In this document: positions 44,363-53,381 of the stretch, in pieces
Numbering within the stretch: the first letter of the stretch is position 1
Layout: each line of letters starts with the position of its first letter
Assembly: GCF_000829695.1 (NCBI RefSeq)
Contig: NZ_BBNN01000018.1
Coordinates: forward strand, 392,849-456,848
Source of the DNA: Streptomyces sp. NBRC 110035
GTDB lineage: Bacteria > Actinomycetota > Actinomycetes > Streptomycetales > Streptomycetaceae
Length of the DNA stretch: 64,000 nt
Reading direction: 5' to 3'
Program-made: the position numbers and the translations under genes
The notes under the pieces: model-generated
What the model was told of the DNA's origin: nothing
Seen by the model: only the letters and a program-made list of their open reading frames with translations
Databases searched by the model: none

Positions 44363-44752
44363 GTGCGCTCCTACCGCCTGGCCTCGATGACCGTCGCCGT
44401 CGCTGCCGGTATCGGCCTCGTGCCGATCCTCTCGTACGACGCGATGCCGTACGACGCGATGCCGCACGCGCGCGTGCACCCCGCCGACGCGGGATCGGGC
44501 GACGCGGCGGCCGGCGATCCGTTCGGTGCCGCCTGCCGGATCGGGGTCGACGGGTCCTGGGTGACCGCGTACTGCCACAACCCCTATCCGGACACCGACC
44601 ACGTGCGCCTGCACATCGAGTGCCTCCGTTGGTGGGACCTCGACAGCGACAGCCCTCCGGTGGCCGCCGGACCCGCACAGACCGTACGGCTCGACGGGCG
44701 CTGCTGGGACGAGGTCGGGACGGCGTGGATCAGCCACCGGAAGGCGGGCTGA
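44363..44752 (+). CDS. Secreted small protein, Streptomyces-specific
   Basis: A 129-aa protein from GTG 44363 with GAGGAGG seven bases upstream. A signal peptide spans about 1-30 (RSYRLASMTVAVAAGIGLVP). It contains a duplicated 15-base unit giving YDAMPYDAMPHA. Four Cys (CRIGVDG, YCHNPYP, IECLRWW, GRCWDE) could form two disulfides. No family recognised. The last 23 bases overlap the 3' end of the convergent GntR gene. Confidence 0.65.
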   Translation: MRSYRLASMTVAVAAGIGLVPILSYDAMPYDAMPHARVHPADAGSGDAAAGDPFGAACRIGVDGSWVTAYCHNPYPDTDHVRLHIECLRWWDLDSDSPPVAAGPAQTVRLDGRCWDEVGTAWISHRKAG

Positions 44753-45422
44753 CGCGCCCCGGACGGCAGGCGAACGGGTAGGCGGCGGCCTCCTCGGCCG
44801 CCGTCGCCGCGTCACCCGCGCGGATCGCGTCCAGCAGCCGCGCGTGGTCCATGTGCGTCTCGGGGGTCAGCTCCTGGCCCACGTCGTCGCGCAGCCAGTC
44901 CCGCAGCACCTCGCTCAGGTCCGCGTACAGGGCGGTCAGCACGTCGTTGTGGGACGCGGCCACGACGGCGAGGTGGAAGGTGGCGTCCGCCGCCACGAAC
45001 GGTTCCGCCGCACCCGAGGCCCAGGCCTCCTCGCGGCGCAGCAGCAGCGTGTCGAGCTGCCTGAGGTCCTTCCCGGTGCGCCGCCGGGCGGCCAGCCGCG
45101 CCGCGGACGCCTCCAGGGTGGAGCGCAGTTCCGCGACGTGCCCGGGGTCGGCGTCGGCGAAGCGGCGGTGCATCACACCCGCCAGCTCGCTCGTGGCGAC
45201 GACATACGTGCCCGAGCCCTGGCGGATGGCCAGCAGCCCGTTGTGCGCCAGCGCGCGGACGGCCTCACGGACCGTGTTACGGGCCACTCCCAGCTGCCCG
45301 ACCAGCTCCGGCTCGGTCGGAATGCGGGAGCCGACCGGCCACTCGCCCGAGGTGATCTGGGCGCGCAGAGCGGCGATGACCTGTTCGGACAGTGCGGAAC
45401 GACGGGGATGGCTCAGGGGCAT
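44730..45422 (-). CDS. GntR-family regulator, FadR subfamily
   Basis: A 230-aa regulator. Winged helix: LSEQVIAALRAQITSGEWPV, then ELVGQLGVARNTVREAVRAL and IRQGSGTYVV. The all-helical FCD effector domain follows (AELRSTLEASAARLAARRRT, FVAADATFHLAVVAASHNDV, HMDHARLLDAIRAGDAATAA), with His and Asp residues that often hold a metal and an organic acid. It is divergent from the CynX-type transporter gene over a 70-base gap with an inverted repeat, so it very likely controls that gene. Confidence 0.9.
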   Translation of the reverse strand: MPLSHPRRSALSEQVIAALRAQITSGEWPVGSRIPTEPELVGQLGVARNTVREAVRALAHNGLLAIRQGSGTYVVATSELAGVMHRRFADADPGHVAELRSTLEASAARLAARRRTGKDLRQLDTLLLRREEAWASGAAEPFVAADATFHLAVVAASHNDVLTALYADLSEVLRDWLRDDVGQELTPETHMDHARLLDAIRAGDAATAAEEAAAYPFACRPGRVSPPSGG

Positions 45423-45476
45423 GACACACCTTCGCACGACGGAGGCATCGGGAGGCGTCCCGGACATGGACAACCA

Positions 45477-45500
45477 ATCATCCCATGATTCTATGATGGG
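45477..45500. promoter_or_regulatory. Operator-like repeats between the GntR gene and the transporter gene
   Basis: ATCAT-CCC-ATGAT (45477-45489) is a perfect inverted repeat with a 3-base spacer, and ATGAT recurs 8 bases later (45493-45497). FadR-type regulators bind short AT-containing inverted repeats of this size. It overlaps the start of the transporter gene. Confidence 0.5.
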
Positions 45501-46902
45501 CCTCATGGATGGTGAAGAATCCCGGACGGTCACGTCCACGACGGTGTGCACGGCGGCTCCGGCGTCCGACGGCACGGAACCCGGTGACCGGACGGCGGGT
45601 GGGGCCGGACGGCCCGACGCGCGCGCGTGGACGACGCGGCTGCTCGTCGTCGGCATCGTGGTGGCGGCGCTGAACCTCCGCCCCGCCATCACCAGCCTCG
45701 GGGCACTGCTCGAGGAGGTCCGCACCGGGCTCGGCATGAGCGGCACCACGGCCGGACTGCTCACCTCCGTGCCCCCGCTGTGCTTCGCCGTCTTCGGTGT
45801 CACCGCCCCGCGGCTGGCCCGACGCTTCGGGCCGGGTGCGGTGGTGTGCGCCGGCATGGCCGCCATCGGCACCGGTCTGCTCATCCGCCCGTTCACGGGG
45901 AGCACGGCGGGCTTCCTGGCGGCCAGCGCCCTCGCGCTCATGGGCATCGCCGTCAGCAACGTCCTGATGCCGGTCATCGTCAAGCAGTGGTTCCCGGACC
46001 GGGTCGGCTCCATGACCGGCCTGTACTCCATGGCCCTCGCCCTCGGCACGGCCCTGGCCGCCGCGGTGACCGTGCCGGCGACCGAGGTGCTGGGCGGGGA
46101 CTGGGAGTCGGGACTCGCCCTGTGGGCCGCGCTCGCCGCGGCCGCCGTACTGCCCTGGCTCCCGTTCGTGGGGGAGCGGGGCCGGGCGCCGGCGGCGCGG
46201 ACGCCCGCGCGGGAGCTGCGCGGCACGGAACGGCACACGCGGGGAGCGGACGCACCGGGGCAACAGGTCTTCGGCCGGCATCCGTCACGGGAGCAGGAGC
46301 CCGCGTCCGAGCTGCGGATCACCCGTAGCAGGACCGCCTGGGCGCTCGCCGTCTTCTTCGGACTCCAGGCCACCGCCGCCTACATCACCATGGGCTGGAT
46401 GGCGCAGATCTTCCGGGACGCGGGCGTCGGCGCGGGCACCGCCGGGCTGCTCCTCGCGCTCACCATGGTGATGGGAGTGCCGCTCGCCTTCGTCATCCCG
46501 CGCGTCGCCACACGGCTGCCCCGGCAGGGCCCGATCGTGGTCGTGCTCGGTGCGAGCGGCCTGATCGGATACGCCGGGCTGTACTTCGCGCCCGCCGCCG
46601 GCGCCCTGGCCTGGGCGCTGCTGCTGGGCATCGCCAACTGCGCCTTCCCGCTCGCGCTCACCATGGTCGGGATGCGGGCCCGGTCCGGCGCGGGTGTGGC
46701 CAAGCTGTCGGCCTTCGCGCAGAGCACCGGCTATCTGATCTCCATCCCGGGCCCTCTCCTGGTGGGCGTCCTCTACCAGCACAGCGGCGGCTGGGACCTG
46801 CCCCTCGCCCTCATGGCCGCCCTGCTGATCCCGCAGATGATCGCCGGCGTGCTGGCAGGCCGCGCCCGCACGGTGGAGGACGAGGCGGCGGCCGCCCGCT
46901 GA
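45493..46902 (+). CDS. MFS transporter, CynX/NimT family
   Basis: A 469-aa protein with 12 membrane segments. The start of the membrane part (LLVVGIVVAALNLRPAITSL and GALLEEVRTGLGMSGTTAGL) is the CynX/NimT hallmark. A long cytoplasmic loop between helices 6 and 7 (about 235-280) is charged and variable. This family includes cyanate and nitroimidazole exporters. ATG 45493, 45496 or 45505 can start it. It is followed by the 38-aa gene usually linked to it. Confidence 0.88.
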   Translation: MMGLMDGEESRTVTSTTVCTAAPASDGTEPGDRTAGGAGRPDARAWTTRLLVVGIVVAALNLRPAITSLGALLEEVRTGLGMSGTTAGLLTSVPPLCFAVFGVTAPRLARRFGPGAVVCAGMAAIGTGLLIRPFTGSTAGFLAASALALMGIAVSNVLMPVIVKQWFPDRVGSMTGLYSMALALGTALAAAVTVPATEVLGGDWESGLALWAALAAAAVLPWLPFVGERGRAPAARTPARELRGTERHTRGADAPGQQVFGRHPSREQEPASELRITRSRTAWALAVFFGLQATAAYITMGWMAQIFRDAGVGAGTAGLLLALTMVMGVPLAFVIPRVATRLPRQGPIVVVLGASGLIGYAGLYFAPAAGALAWALLLGIANCAFPLALTMVGMRARSGAGVAKLSAFAQSTGYLISIPGPLLVGVLYQHSGGWDLPLALMAALLIPQMIAGVLAGRARTVEDEAAAAR

Positions 46903-47001
46903 GCCCGCGGCCCTCCGGTTCCCGCGCCCGAGCCCTGTCCCCGCCCCGCTCCACCCCGCCCCGGAGCACGTCGTACCGCCGGCGGGTGCGAGACTTGACC
47001 C

Positions 47002-47118
47002 ATGCCAGTCCTCGACCCGAACCCCCAGAACGGCCAGAAGAAGATGCTGCTCGTCTTCGGCGCGTTCTTCGCCATCTTCATCGTCATCGGTGTGATCGCG
47101 AGCATCCTGGCGCCGTGA
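47002..47118 (+). CDS. SGM_5486-type transporter-associated microprotein
   Basis: A 38-aa protein that starts MPVLDPNPQNGQKKMLLVFG and ends in one membrane helix (FFAIFIVIGVIASILAP). In Streptomyces, this tiny protein is conserved downstream of the CynX/NimT-type transporter, as here 99 bases after it. It may stabilise or regulate the carrier. It has no clear ribosome-binding site (GAGACTTGACCC precedes the ATG), so a leaderless transcript is possible. Confidence 0.75.
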   Translation: MPVLDPNPQNGQKKMLLVFGAFFAIFIVIGVIASILAP

Positions 47119-47213
47119 CACCCCGCCGCCCCGGCCGGGGTTCACGGGGGTGCAGGCACCCCCATCCCCTAGGGGGCCGGGCTCAGGGGCAAGTGGGTGG
47201 CTCACCGGATGGG

Positions 47214-47243
47214 TTGACGGCCCGGGAGTCCCTACCTTCGATA
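47214..47243 (+). promoter_or_regulatory. Possible vegetative promoter of the 68-aa protein gene
   Basis: TTGACG (47214-47219) and TCGATA (47238-47243) with an 18-base spacer fit a weak housekeeping promoter, about 50 bases before the GTG/ATG region of the next gene. Confidence 0.35.
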
Positions 47244-47290
47244 TGTGACCGCGAGACGCGGACACGGACCCCTCGAAGGGCGGAGACCCC

Positions 47291-47497
47291 ATGTCCGCGC
47301 GCACGCACACCCGGCCCCACCCGGCTCCCCGGGGCGGCATCGACATCCGGCTGCCGTGGTGGGCCCTCGCCCTGCCCGCGCTCGCCTTCGTCGCCCTGCT
47401 CACCCTGATCCTGAACCCCGCCGACGCGCACGCGGCGGCCGCCGAGCCCGGAATCACCCACCTCATCGAGCGGGCACAGCAGCTCATAGCCCGCTGA
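47291..47497 (+). CDS. Small secreted or membrane protein
   Basis: A 68-aa protein (MSARTHTRPHPAPRGGIDIR, then LPWWALALPALAFVALLTLI). One hydrophobic segment ends in NPADAHAAAAEPG, which looks like a signal peptidase site, leaving a very short mature helix (ITHLIERAQQLIAR). GGCGGAG stands 8 bases before the ATG. Streptomyces-typical, function unknown. Confidence 0.6.
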   Translation: MSARTHTRPHPAPRGGIDIRLPWWALALPALAFVALLTLILNPADAHAAAAEPGITHLIERAQQLIAR

Positions 47498-47561
47498 GCA
47501 CCCCGGAAGCGGCCTTCAACTCCCTGCGCCTCATGGCCTGTTTCATGCGAAGCTGGGTCAC

Positions 47562-48080
47562 ATGAGCGTCGCAGAACCTCGCAGGATTGTCCTTTTCCGG
47601 CATGCGAAGGCCGACTGGCCACCGGTGACCGACCACGAACGCCCGCTCGCCGAGCGCGGCAGGATGGACGCCGCAGTCGCCGGACGCAAGCTCGTCGACT
47701 CCGCCATCGCCTTCGATCTGGCCCTGTGCTCCACCGCGACCCGGACCCGGGAGACGTGGAAACTCGCGGTCCACGAGTTCCCGCAGCGGCCGAAGACCGT
47801 GTATGAGGAGCGGATCTACGAGGCCTCCCCCGGTGAGCTGATCGCCCTGCTGAACGAGATCCCGGACGATGCGCAGAACGTGCTCCTCGTCGGTCACAAC
47901 CCCGGCGTCCAGGGAGCGGCCGAGGTCCTCGCCGGATCGGCCGAGGGGGACGCGGGCGAGCGGATGAGCCGTCGCGGCTGTCCGGCCGCCGCGTTCGCCG
48001 TGCTGTCCTTCGCCGGTTCCTGGAAGTCACTGGAGCCGGGTGCCGCCACCCTGCTCGACTACTGGGCTCCCAGCGAGTGA
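47562..48080 (+). CDS. SixA-like histidine phosphatase
   Basis: A 172-aa member of the branch-2-like histidine phosphatase superfamily with the RHG-type motif LFRHAKADWPP (R13-H14, His14 the phospho-acceptor). VLLVGHNPGVQGAAEVLAG supplies the second conserved His. Size and RHAK variant fit SixA, which removes phosphate from histidine-phosphotransfer proteins. It is followed by a bidirectional hairpin and convergent serB. Confidence 0.88.
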   Translation: MSVAEPRRIVLFRHAKADWPPVTDHERPLAERGRMDAAVAGRKLVDSAIAFDLALCSTATRTRETWKLAVHEFPQRPKTVYEERIYEASPGELIALLNEIPDDAQNVLLVGHNPGVQGAAEVLAGSAEGDAGERMSRRGCPAAAFAVLSFAGSWKSLEPGAATLLDYWAPSE

Positions 48081-48151
48081 CCCTCGCGGCATGACAGCGG
48101 GGCCCGGCACCGGCGGAGCGGACCAGGCGCCGGGCCCCGCTCCCGCGAGGG
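48081..48151. terminator. Large bidirectional terminator between sixA-like and serB genes
   Basis: An outer 8-bp stem (48081-48088 with 48144-48151) encloses an inner perfect 13-bp stem (48096-48108 with 48129-48141). It starts at the base after the phosphatase stop codon and ends 29 bases before the serB stop codon. Confidence 0.7.
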
Positions 48152-48180
48152 CGCCGACGGCCGTGACCTCCTCGCGCGGC

Positions 48181-49389
48181 TCAGTCCAGGTCGAGGACGT
48201 CCGCTGCCTCGACCTCTTCGCGCGTGATGCCCAGCAGATACAGGACGGTGTCCAGGAAAGGGAAGTTCACCGCGGTGTGGGCGGCCTGACGCACCACCGG
48301 CTTGGCATTGAAGGCGACCCCGAGCCCCGCCGCATTGAGCATGTCCAAATCATTCGCGCCGTCGCCGATCGCCACGGTCTGCGACAGCGGAACCCCCGCC
48401 GCGGCGGCGAACCGGCGCAGCAGCCGCGCCTTGCCCGCCCGGTCCACGATCTCGCCCGTGACCCTGCCGGTCAGCTTCCCGTCGACGATCTCCAGGGTGT
48501 TGGCGTGGGCGAAGTCCAGCGCCAGCCGCTCCTTCAGGTCGTCCGTGACCTGGGTGAACCCTCCGGAGACCACACCCACCTGGTAGCCGAGCCGCTTCAG
48601 CGTGCGGACCAGGGTGCGGGCGCCCGGCGTCAGCCGTACCTCGCTGCGCACCTTGTCCACCACGGAGGCGTCCAGCCCCGCCAGCAACTGCACGCGCGCG
48701 TGCAGTGACTGCTCGAAGTCCAGTTCCCCGCGCATCGCCGCCTCGGTCACCCCGGCGACCTCGTCCTGGCACCCGGCGTGAGCGGCGAAGAGCTCGATCA
48801 CCTCGTCCTGGATGAGCGTGGAGTCCACATCCATGACGACCAGACGCTGGGCCCGCCGGTGCAGTCCGGCCGAGACGACGGCGACATCGACCCCGAGCTT
48901 CGCCGCGTCGGTCACCAGAGCGGTGCGCAGCGGCTCCGTCTCCACCCCGGACACCGCGAACTCCACCGCGGTCACCGGGTACTTGGCGAGCCGGAAGACA
49001 CGGTCGATATTGGCGCCGGACCGGGTGATCCGCGCGGCGATCGCCGCCGTCGTCTCGGCGGTGAGCGGGTGGCCCAGCACGGTGACCAGGGAACGGCCGA
49101 GCCCGCGCGGACGGTTGTCACCGATGCCGGAGATGATCTCCGCCTGGAGCTTCATGGACTCCGCCCAGCTGTGGACGGTCGCCCGCAGACCGCCCTCCAG
49201 GCCCTGCGCCGGCTCGGTCACGAGCGCGCACAGCACGATCCGGCCACGCGTGACGACCTGCTCGATGTCGACCACATCGACGGAGTAGGCGGCGAGAGTG
49301 TCGAAGAGACCGGCTGTGATGCCCGGCCTGTCCTTGCCGAAGATCTTGACGAGGAGTGTGGGAACGTCCGAGGTCTGCGATGCGCTCAT
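48181..49389 (-). CDS. serB: Phosphoserine phosphatase SerB with N-terminal ACT domains
   Basis: A 402-aa enzyme for the last step of serine synthesis. N-terminal tandem ACT domains (about 10-90 and 98-175: LLVKIFGKDRPGITAGLFDT, VTVLGHPLTAETTAAIAARI) sense amino acids. The HAD domain has D187-V-D189-S-T (motif I), VVSGGFTQV (motif II), and GDGANDLDMLNAAGLGVAFN (motif III/IV). The long N-terminus is the actinobacterial form known from mycobacterial SerB2. The ATG at 49389 is chosen; upstream frames lack homology. Confidence 0.95.
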   Translation of the reverse strand: MSASQTSDVPTLLVKIFGKDRPGITAGLFDTLAAYSVDVVDIEQVVTRGRIVLCALVTEPAQGLEGGLRATVHSWAESMKLQAEIISGIGDNRPRGLGRSLVTVLGHPLTAETTAAIAARITRSGANIDRVFRLAKYPVTAVEFAVSGVETEPLRTALVTDAAKLGVDVAVVSAGLHRRAQRLVVMDVDSTLIQDEVIELFAAHAGCQDEVAGVTEAAMRGELDFEQSLHARVQLLAGLDASVVDKVRSEVRLTPGARTLVRTLKRLGYQVGVVSGGFTQVTDDLKERLALDFAHANTLEIVDGKLTGRVTGEIVDRAGKARLLRRFAAAAGVPLSQTVAIGDGANDLDMLNAAGLGVAFNAKPVVRQAAHTAVNFPFLDTVLYLLGITREEVEAADVLDLD

Positions 49390-49971
49390 GGTGTTCCCAC
49401 CGTATCCGGCACGCAGTGCCCCGCGCGCCCGAGGTCCGTCTGGCGGACAGCGAACTCTCGGCGTCGCCGAGGTGTCCCGGACCTTGCGCGCCCGGGCGGC
49501 CGCCCTCCTCGCGGTCCTTCCCGCCTCCCCCACCGCCCGCCGCCGGGCCGGCGCCACCACCGCCGCCGTCATCGGCCCCGGCGAACCCGCCGAGTCCGCG
49601 TCCAGCGGACGCAGCCCCACCGCCGCCGTCCCCGCCATCCCGATCAGCGCCCGGCTCACCGCGGCGACCGCGGACATCACGACGTCCGCCCACGGCACGC
49701 GGGTGTCACGCCCTGCGGTACCGACGCCCGTGGCAGCGTTCGTGGCAGACCCCCCGATCCGTTCCGCGGCGGGGTGGCCGCGCACGTCCCCCACGCGCGG
49801 ATTACCCCTCTCCGGCCCGGTTTCGGCCCCGTCAACGGCGGCGCCGACAGCATCCGGGCGCCCGCTTCGCAAGGCCCGGCTTTCGGTCAGGGTGCCGAGC
49901 CTGAAATAGTTCCCCCCGATGTTCGACATCCCTAGACTCCCTGCGACGGGGGAAATTCGGGGGACAACTCA
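49390..49971. other. Long intergenic region between serB and the FHA-ABC gene
   Basis: These 582 bases show open frames on both strands with no family resemblance and no convincing start. The promoter of the FHA-ABC gene must lie at the right end; TAGACT at 49933-49938 is a possible -10. No repeat or tRNA was seen. An unrecognised small gene is not excluded. Confidence 0.4.
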
Positions 49972-49983
49972 GTGGGGCATGGA

Positions 49984-52512
49984 GTGCCGGAACTCGTACT
50001 GGAATCAAACGGACGGACCTGGACGCTCGATCCGTCCAGGTCGTACACCCTGGGACGTGATCCGCAGGGGGACGTCGTGCTGGACGACGCCAGGGTCTCC
50101 TGGCGTCACGCCACGATCAGCTTCAACGGCCGCACCTGGGTCGTCGCGGACCACGGCAGCACCAACGGCACGTTCGCGCAGGGCCAGCGGATCCACCATC
50201 TGGAGATCAGCTCCGACACGGCGCTGAACCTGGGCAACGCGACCGACGGCCCGCGCGTGGCCCTGACCGGCGCCGCGGCCGCTGCCCCGGCCGCCTCGCC
50301 GCAGGCACGGCCGCAGCAGCCGTACGCCGCGCAGGGGGCGCAGGGGGCGATTCCGGGCTGGGTCCAGCAGGGGCAGCAGCAGGCGCAGGCCCAGGGCGGC
50401 CGGCAGCAGCCGCCGGCGCCGCAGCAGTCCGCGCCGCACGTCCCGCAGCAGCAGGGTCCCGGCGGCGCGGCGGGGGCGCCGCCGATGTACGGCGACCGCA
50501 GTCCGACCACGTTCCACCAGTTCTCGCTCGGCCGCGTGATGCGGATAGGCCGTGCGTTGGAGAACGACCTGGTCGTCTCCGACCTGCAGGTCTCCCGCAA
50601 CCACGCCGAGTTCCACTCGATGCCCGACGGCCGCATGGAGATCCGCGACCTGGGCTCGCACAACGGCACCTATGTCAACGGCATGCCGATCGCCAAGGGC
50701 GGCACGCAGCTGCTCGGCCCCACCGACATCGTGGGCGTCGGCCACTCGACGTTCCGGATCGTCGGCGACCGGCTCGAGGAGTTCGTCGACACCGGCGAGG
50801 TCTCCTTCTCCGCCCGGCACCTGACCGTCACGGTCGACGGCGGCAAGCAGATCCTCAAGGACGTCTCCTTCGGTGTGCCCGAGAAGTCGCTGATCGCGGT
50901 CATCGGCCCGTCCGGCTCCGGCAAGTCCACCCTGCTCAAGGCGCTCACCGGGTACCGGCCCGCCGACCAGGGCGAGGTCCTCTACGACAACCGCAACCTG
51001 TACAAGCAGTTCGCCGAGCTGCGCCAGCGCATCGGTCTGGTCCCGCAGGACGACATCCTGCACAAGGAGCTGACCGTCAAGAAGGCCCTCAAGTACGCGG
51101 CCAAGCTCCGCTTCCCGGCCGACACCACGGCCGCCGAGCGCGACGCCCGCATCGACGAGGTGCTGCGCGAGCTGAAGCTGGACATCCACAAGGACAAGAA
51201 GGTCACGTCCCTCTCCGGCGGCCAGCGCAAGCGGGTCTCGGTGGCGCTGGAGCTGCTCACCAAGCCGTCGCTGATCTTCCTGGACGAGCCGACCTCGGGC
51301 CTCGACCCGGGCATGGACCGCGATGTCATGCAGTTGCTGCGCGGACTCGCCGACGACGGGCGCACCGTCCTCGTCGTCACCCACTCCGTGGCGGAGCTGG
51401 CGATCTGCGACAAGCTCCTGGTGATGGCGCCCGGTGGTTCCGTCGCCTACTTCGGGCCGCCCGAGGAGGCCCTGAACTTCTTCGGCTACGACACCTGGGC
51501 CGACGTCTTCTCCGCCTTCGAGAACTACCGCGACTACGACTGGGCGGGCCGCTGGAAGGGCTCGCAGCACTACCAGATGTACGCCGCGGACATCGACGCG
51601 GTCGCGCCGCAGTCCGTACAGGTCCCGGCGCTGCAGGCGATGCGGCCGCCGAAGCCGCAGGGCTGGATGTCGCAGTTCGTCACACTGGTACGCCGCTACG
51701 TCTCGGTGATCGTCTCCGACAAGGGCTTCCTCGCCCTGACGGTGATCCTTCCGGCCGTGCTCGGCGCGGTCAGCCTCCTCATCGATCCCGACAGGGGACT
51801 GCTGCCGAACGAGCCCAACGCGGCCGGCCGGATCATTCCGAACGGCACGGCGACCACGGTCCTGCTGATCCTCGCGGTCGGTGCCTGCTTCGCCGGTGCC
51901 GCGAACTCCGTACGTGAGCTGATCAAGGAACGGGTCATCTACGAGCGGGAACGTGCGACCGGTCTGTCCCGCTCGGCCTACCTGATGTCCAAGGTGTTCG
52001 TGCTCGGCATGGTCACCGTGCTGCAGGGCCTGATGGTCGGCATCATCGGCTTCTCCAGCAGGGAGCTTCCCGAGGAGGGGCTGGTTCTCGGAGGCTTCAC
52101 GCTGCTCGAGCTGTCCGTCCCGATCATGGCGCTGGGCTTCACCTCGATGATGTTCGGCCTGATCATCTCCGCGCTGGTGAAGACCGCGGAGAAGACCATG
52201 CCGCTGCTGGTGATGTTCGCGATCATCCAGGTCGTGTTCACCGGCTGCCTGTTCGCGCTGCACGGCGCGGTGGGCGTCAACCAGTTCTCGTTCCTGATGC
52301 CGTCGCGCTGGGCGGTCGCCGCCGCCGGTGCCACGCTGGACTTCAACAGGATCAGCCCGCCGGAGACGCCGGGCGACACCGACCCGCTGTGGGAGCACAC
52401 GGCCGGGGCCTGGTTCATGGACATGGGCGCGCTCATCGCCCTCGGCGTGGTCTGCGGTTTCTTCGTGGCCCGCTTCCTGCGCCGCCACGAGCCCGAGGTC
52501 ATGCGCAAGTAG
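49984..52512 (+). CDS. FHA-domain ABC transporter (ATPase fused to ABC-2 permease)
   Basis: An 842-aa ABCG-like half transporter. Two FHA domains lie at about 1-95 (YTLGRDPQGDVVLDDARVSW) and 180-265 (IGRALENDLVVSDLQVSRNH). Between them is a Gln/Pro/Ala-rich linker. The ATPase domain (about 275-510) has IGPSGSGKSTLLKAL, LSGGQRKRVSVALELL and LIFLDEPTSGLD. Six membrane helices fill the C-terminus (from about 580). FHA domains bind phospho-threonine, so a Ser/Thr kinase probably regulates it. A GTG at 49972 adds 4 residues. Confidence 0.92.
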   Translation: MPELVLESNGRTWTLDPSRSYTLGRDPQGDVVLDDARVSWRHATISFNGRTWVVADHGSTNGTFAQGQRIHHLEISSDTALNLGNATDGPRVALTGAAAAAPAASPQARPQQPYAAQGAQGAIPGWVQQGQQQAQAQGGRQQPPAPQQSAPHVPQQQGPGGAAGAPPMYGDRSPTTFHQFSLGRVMRIGRALENDLVVSDLQVSRNHAEFHSMPDGRMEIRDLGSHNGTYVNGMPIAKGGTQLLGPTDIVGVGHSTFRIVGDRLEEFVDTGEVSFSARHLTVTVDGGKQILKDVSFGVPEKSLIAVIGPSGSGKSTLLKALTGYRPADQGEVLYDNRNLYKQFAELRQRIGLVPQDDILHKELTVKKALKYAAKLRFPADTTAAERDARIDEVLRELKLDIHKDKKVTSLSGGQRKRVSVALELLTKPSLIFLDEPTSGLDPGMDRDVMQLLRGLADDGRTVLVVTHSVAELAICDKLLVMAPGGSVAYFGPPEEALNFFGYDTWADVFSAFENYRDYDWAGRWKGSQHYQMYAADIDAVAPQSVQVPALQAMRPPKPQGWMSQFVTLVRRYVSVIVSDKGFLALTVILPAVLGAVSLLIDPDRGLLPNEPNAAGRIIPNGTATTVLLILAVGACFAGAANSVRELIKERVIYERERATGLSRSAYLMSKVFVLGMVTVLQGLMVGIIGFSSRELPEEGLVLGGFTLLELSVPIMALGFTSMMFGLIISALVKTAEKTMPLLVMFAIIQVVFTGCLFALHGAVGVNQFSFLMPSRWAVAAAGATLDFNRISPPETPGDTDPLWEHTAGAWFMDMGALIALGVVCGFFVARFLRRHEPEVMRK

Positions 52513-52541
52513 CCGAAGCGGCCGCCCGCGCGCCGTACGCC

Positions 52542-52581
52542 CCGAAGGGCGGCACCCCGTCAGGGGGGTGCCGCCCTTCGG
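52542..52581. terminator. 17-bp hairpin after the FHA-ABC gene
   Basis: CCGAAGGGCGGCACCCC (52542-52558) pairs perfectly with 52565-52581 over a 6-base loop, 30 bases after the stop and 45 bases before the convergent transglycosylase stop. Outer GTACG/CGTAC bases extend it with one bulge. Confidence 0.8.
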
Positions 52582-52625
52582 CGTACCGGTTCGCGTCGGG
52601 TCGCGAGAAGAGGTCCGCGCCGACC

Positions 52626-53381
52626 TCAGTACGCGCTGTTGACGTTGTCCATGGAGCCGTACCGGTCCGCCGCGTAGTTGCAGGCGGCGGTGATGTTCGC
52701 GACCGGGTCGTAGATGTTCTTCGACGTGCCCGGGACGTGGTACGCCGAGAACGTCGGCGGGATCACCTGCAGCAGACCCTTGGACGGGATGCCGTTCTGG
52801 GCGTTGATGTCCCAGAGGTTGATGGCCTTCGGGTTGCCCGAGGACTCCCGGATGATGTTGCGGTGGATGCCCTCGTACGAACCCGGGATGCCACGCTTCT
52901 TCATGATGTCCAGGGACTCGCGGATCCAGCCGTCGAGGTTGTCGGCGTAGTCCTTCCGGGCGGGCTTGCCGGTGTCGCCCTGCCGGCCGTCCCACTGACG
53001 GTCGCCGGAGCGGCCTGCCCGGTCGCTCTCGCGCTCCCGCTCGGCCCTCTTCTCCGCGGCGGCCGCGGCGGCCTTCTTCCCGGCCTTCTTCTTCGCCGCG
53101 GCGTCGGTGGCGGCCTTCTTCTTCGCGGAGATCAGCTCGGTCTTCACACCGGCGCCGGCCAGCTGGTCGGTGACGGTGCCCCTGACGTCCTTGATCGGCT
53201 CGGTGCTGTAGGCGATCCGTGCGGTGGAGGCCGCCTCGCTCGTGGTGGTCGTCGACGCGTCGCTCGGCGTGGCCGAGAAACCGATGGCCGCGGCGCCGAA
53301 GGCGGCGACACCGGCGACGGCGACCTTGTGATGGCGGTTCAGAGCACGGGCGTGCCCACGGATGAGGAAGTTCTTCGACAT
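52626..53381 (-). CDS. Secreted lytic transglycosylase (SLT domain)
   Basis: A 251-aa cell-wall lytic enzyme. The signal sequence is at about 1-42 (HHKVAVAGVAAFGAAAIGFS, then ATPSDAS). A coiled, Lys/Ala/Glu-rich linker (about 85-120) leads to the SLT domain (about 150-251): NIIRESSGNPKAINLWDINA with the catalytic Glu in the RESSGNP motif, then GIPSKGLLQVIPPTFSAYHV and IYDPVANITAACNYAADRYG. It cuts peptidoglycan between MurNAc and GlcNAc. Its mRNA has a leader of about 190 bases with competing stems (separate entry). Confidence 0.92.
   Translation of the reverse strand: MSKNFLIRGHARALNRHHKVAVAGVAAFGAAAIGFSATPSDASTTTTSEAASTARIAYSTEPIKDVRGTVTDQLAGAGVKTELISAKKKAATDAAAKKKAGKKAAAAAAEKRAERERESDRAGRSGDRQWDGRQGDTGKPARKDYADNLDGWIRESLDIMKKRGIPGSYEGIHRNIIRESSGNPKAINLWDINAQNGIPSKGLLQVIPPTFSAYHVPGTSKNIYDPVANITAACNYAADRYGSMDNVNSAY

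Noticed and set aside
49390..49929. N-terminal extension of SerB by up to 180 residues
   Set aside because: The sequence before ATG 49389 is Arg/Ala/Gly-rich and random-looking, while the ACT domain begins right after that ATG.
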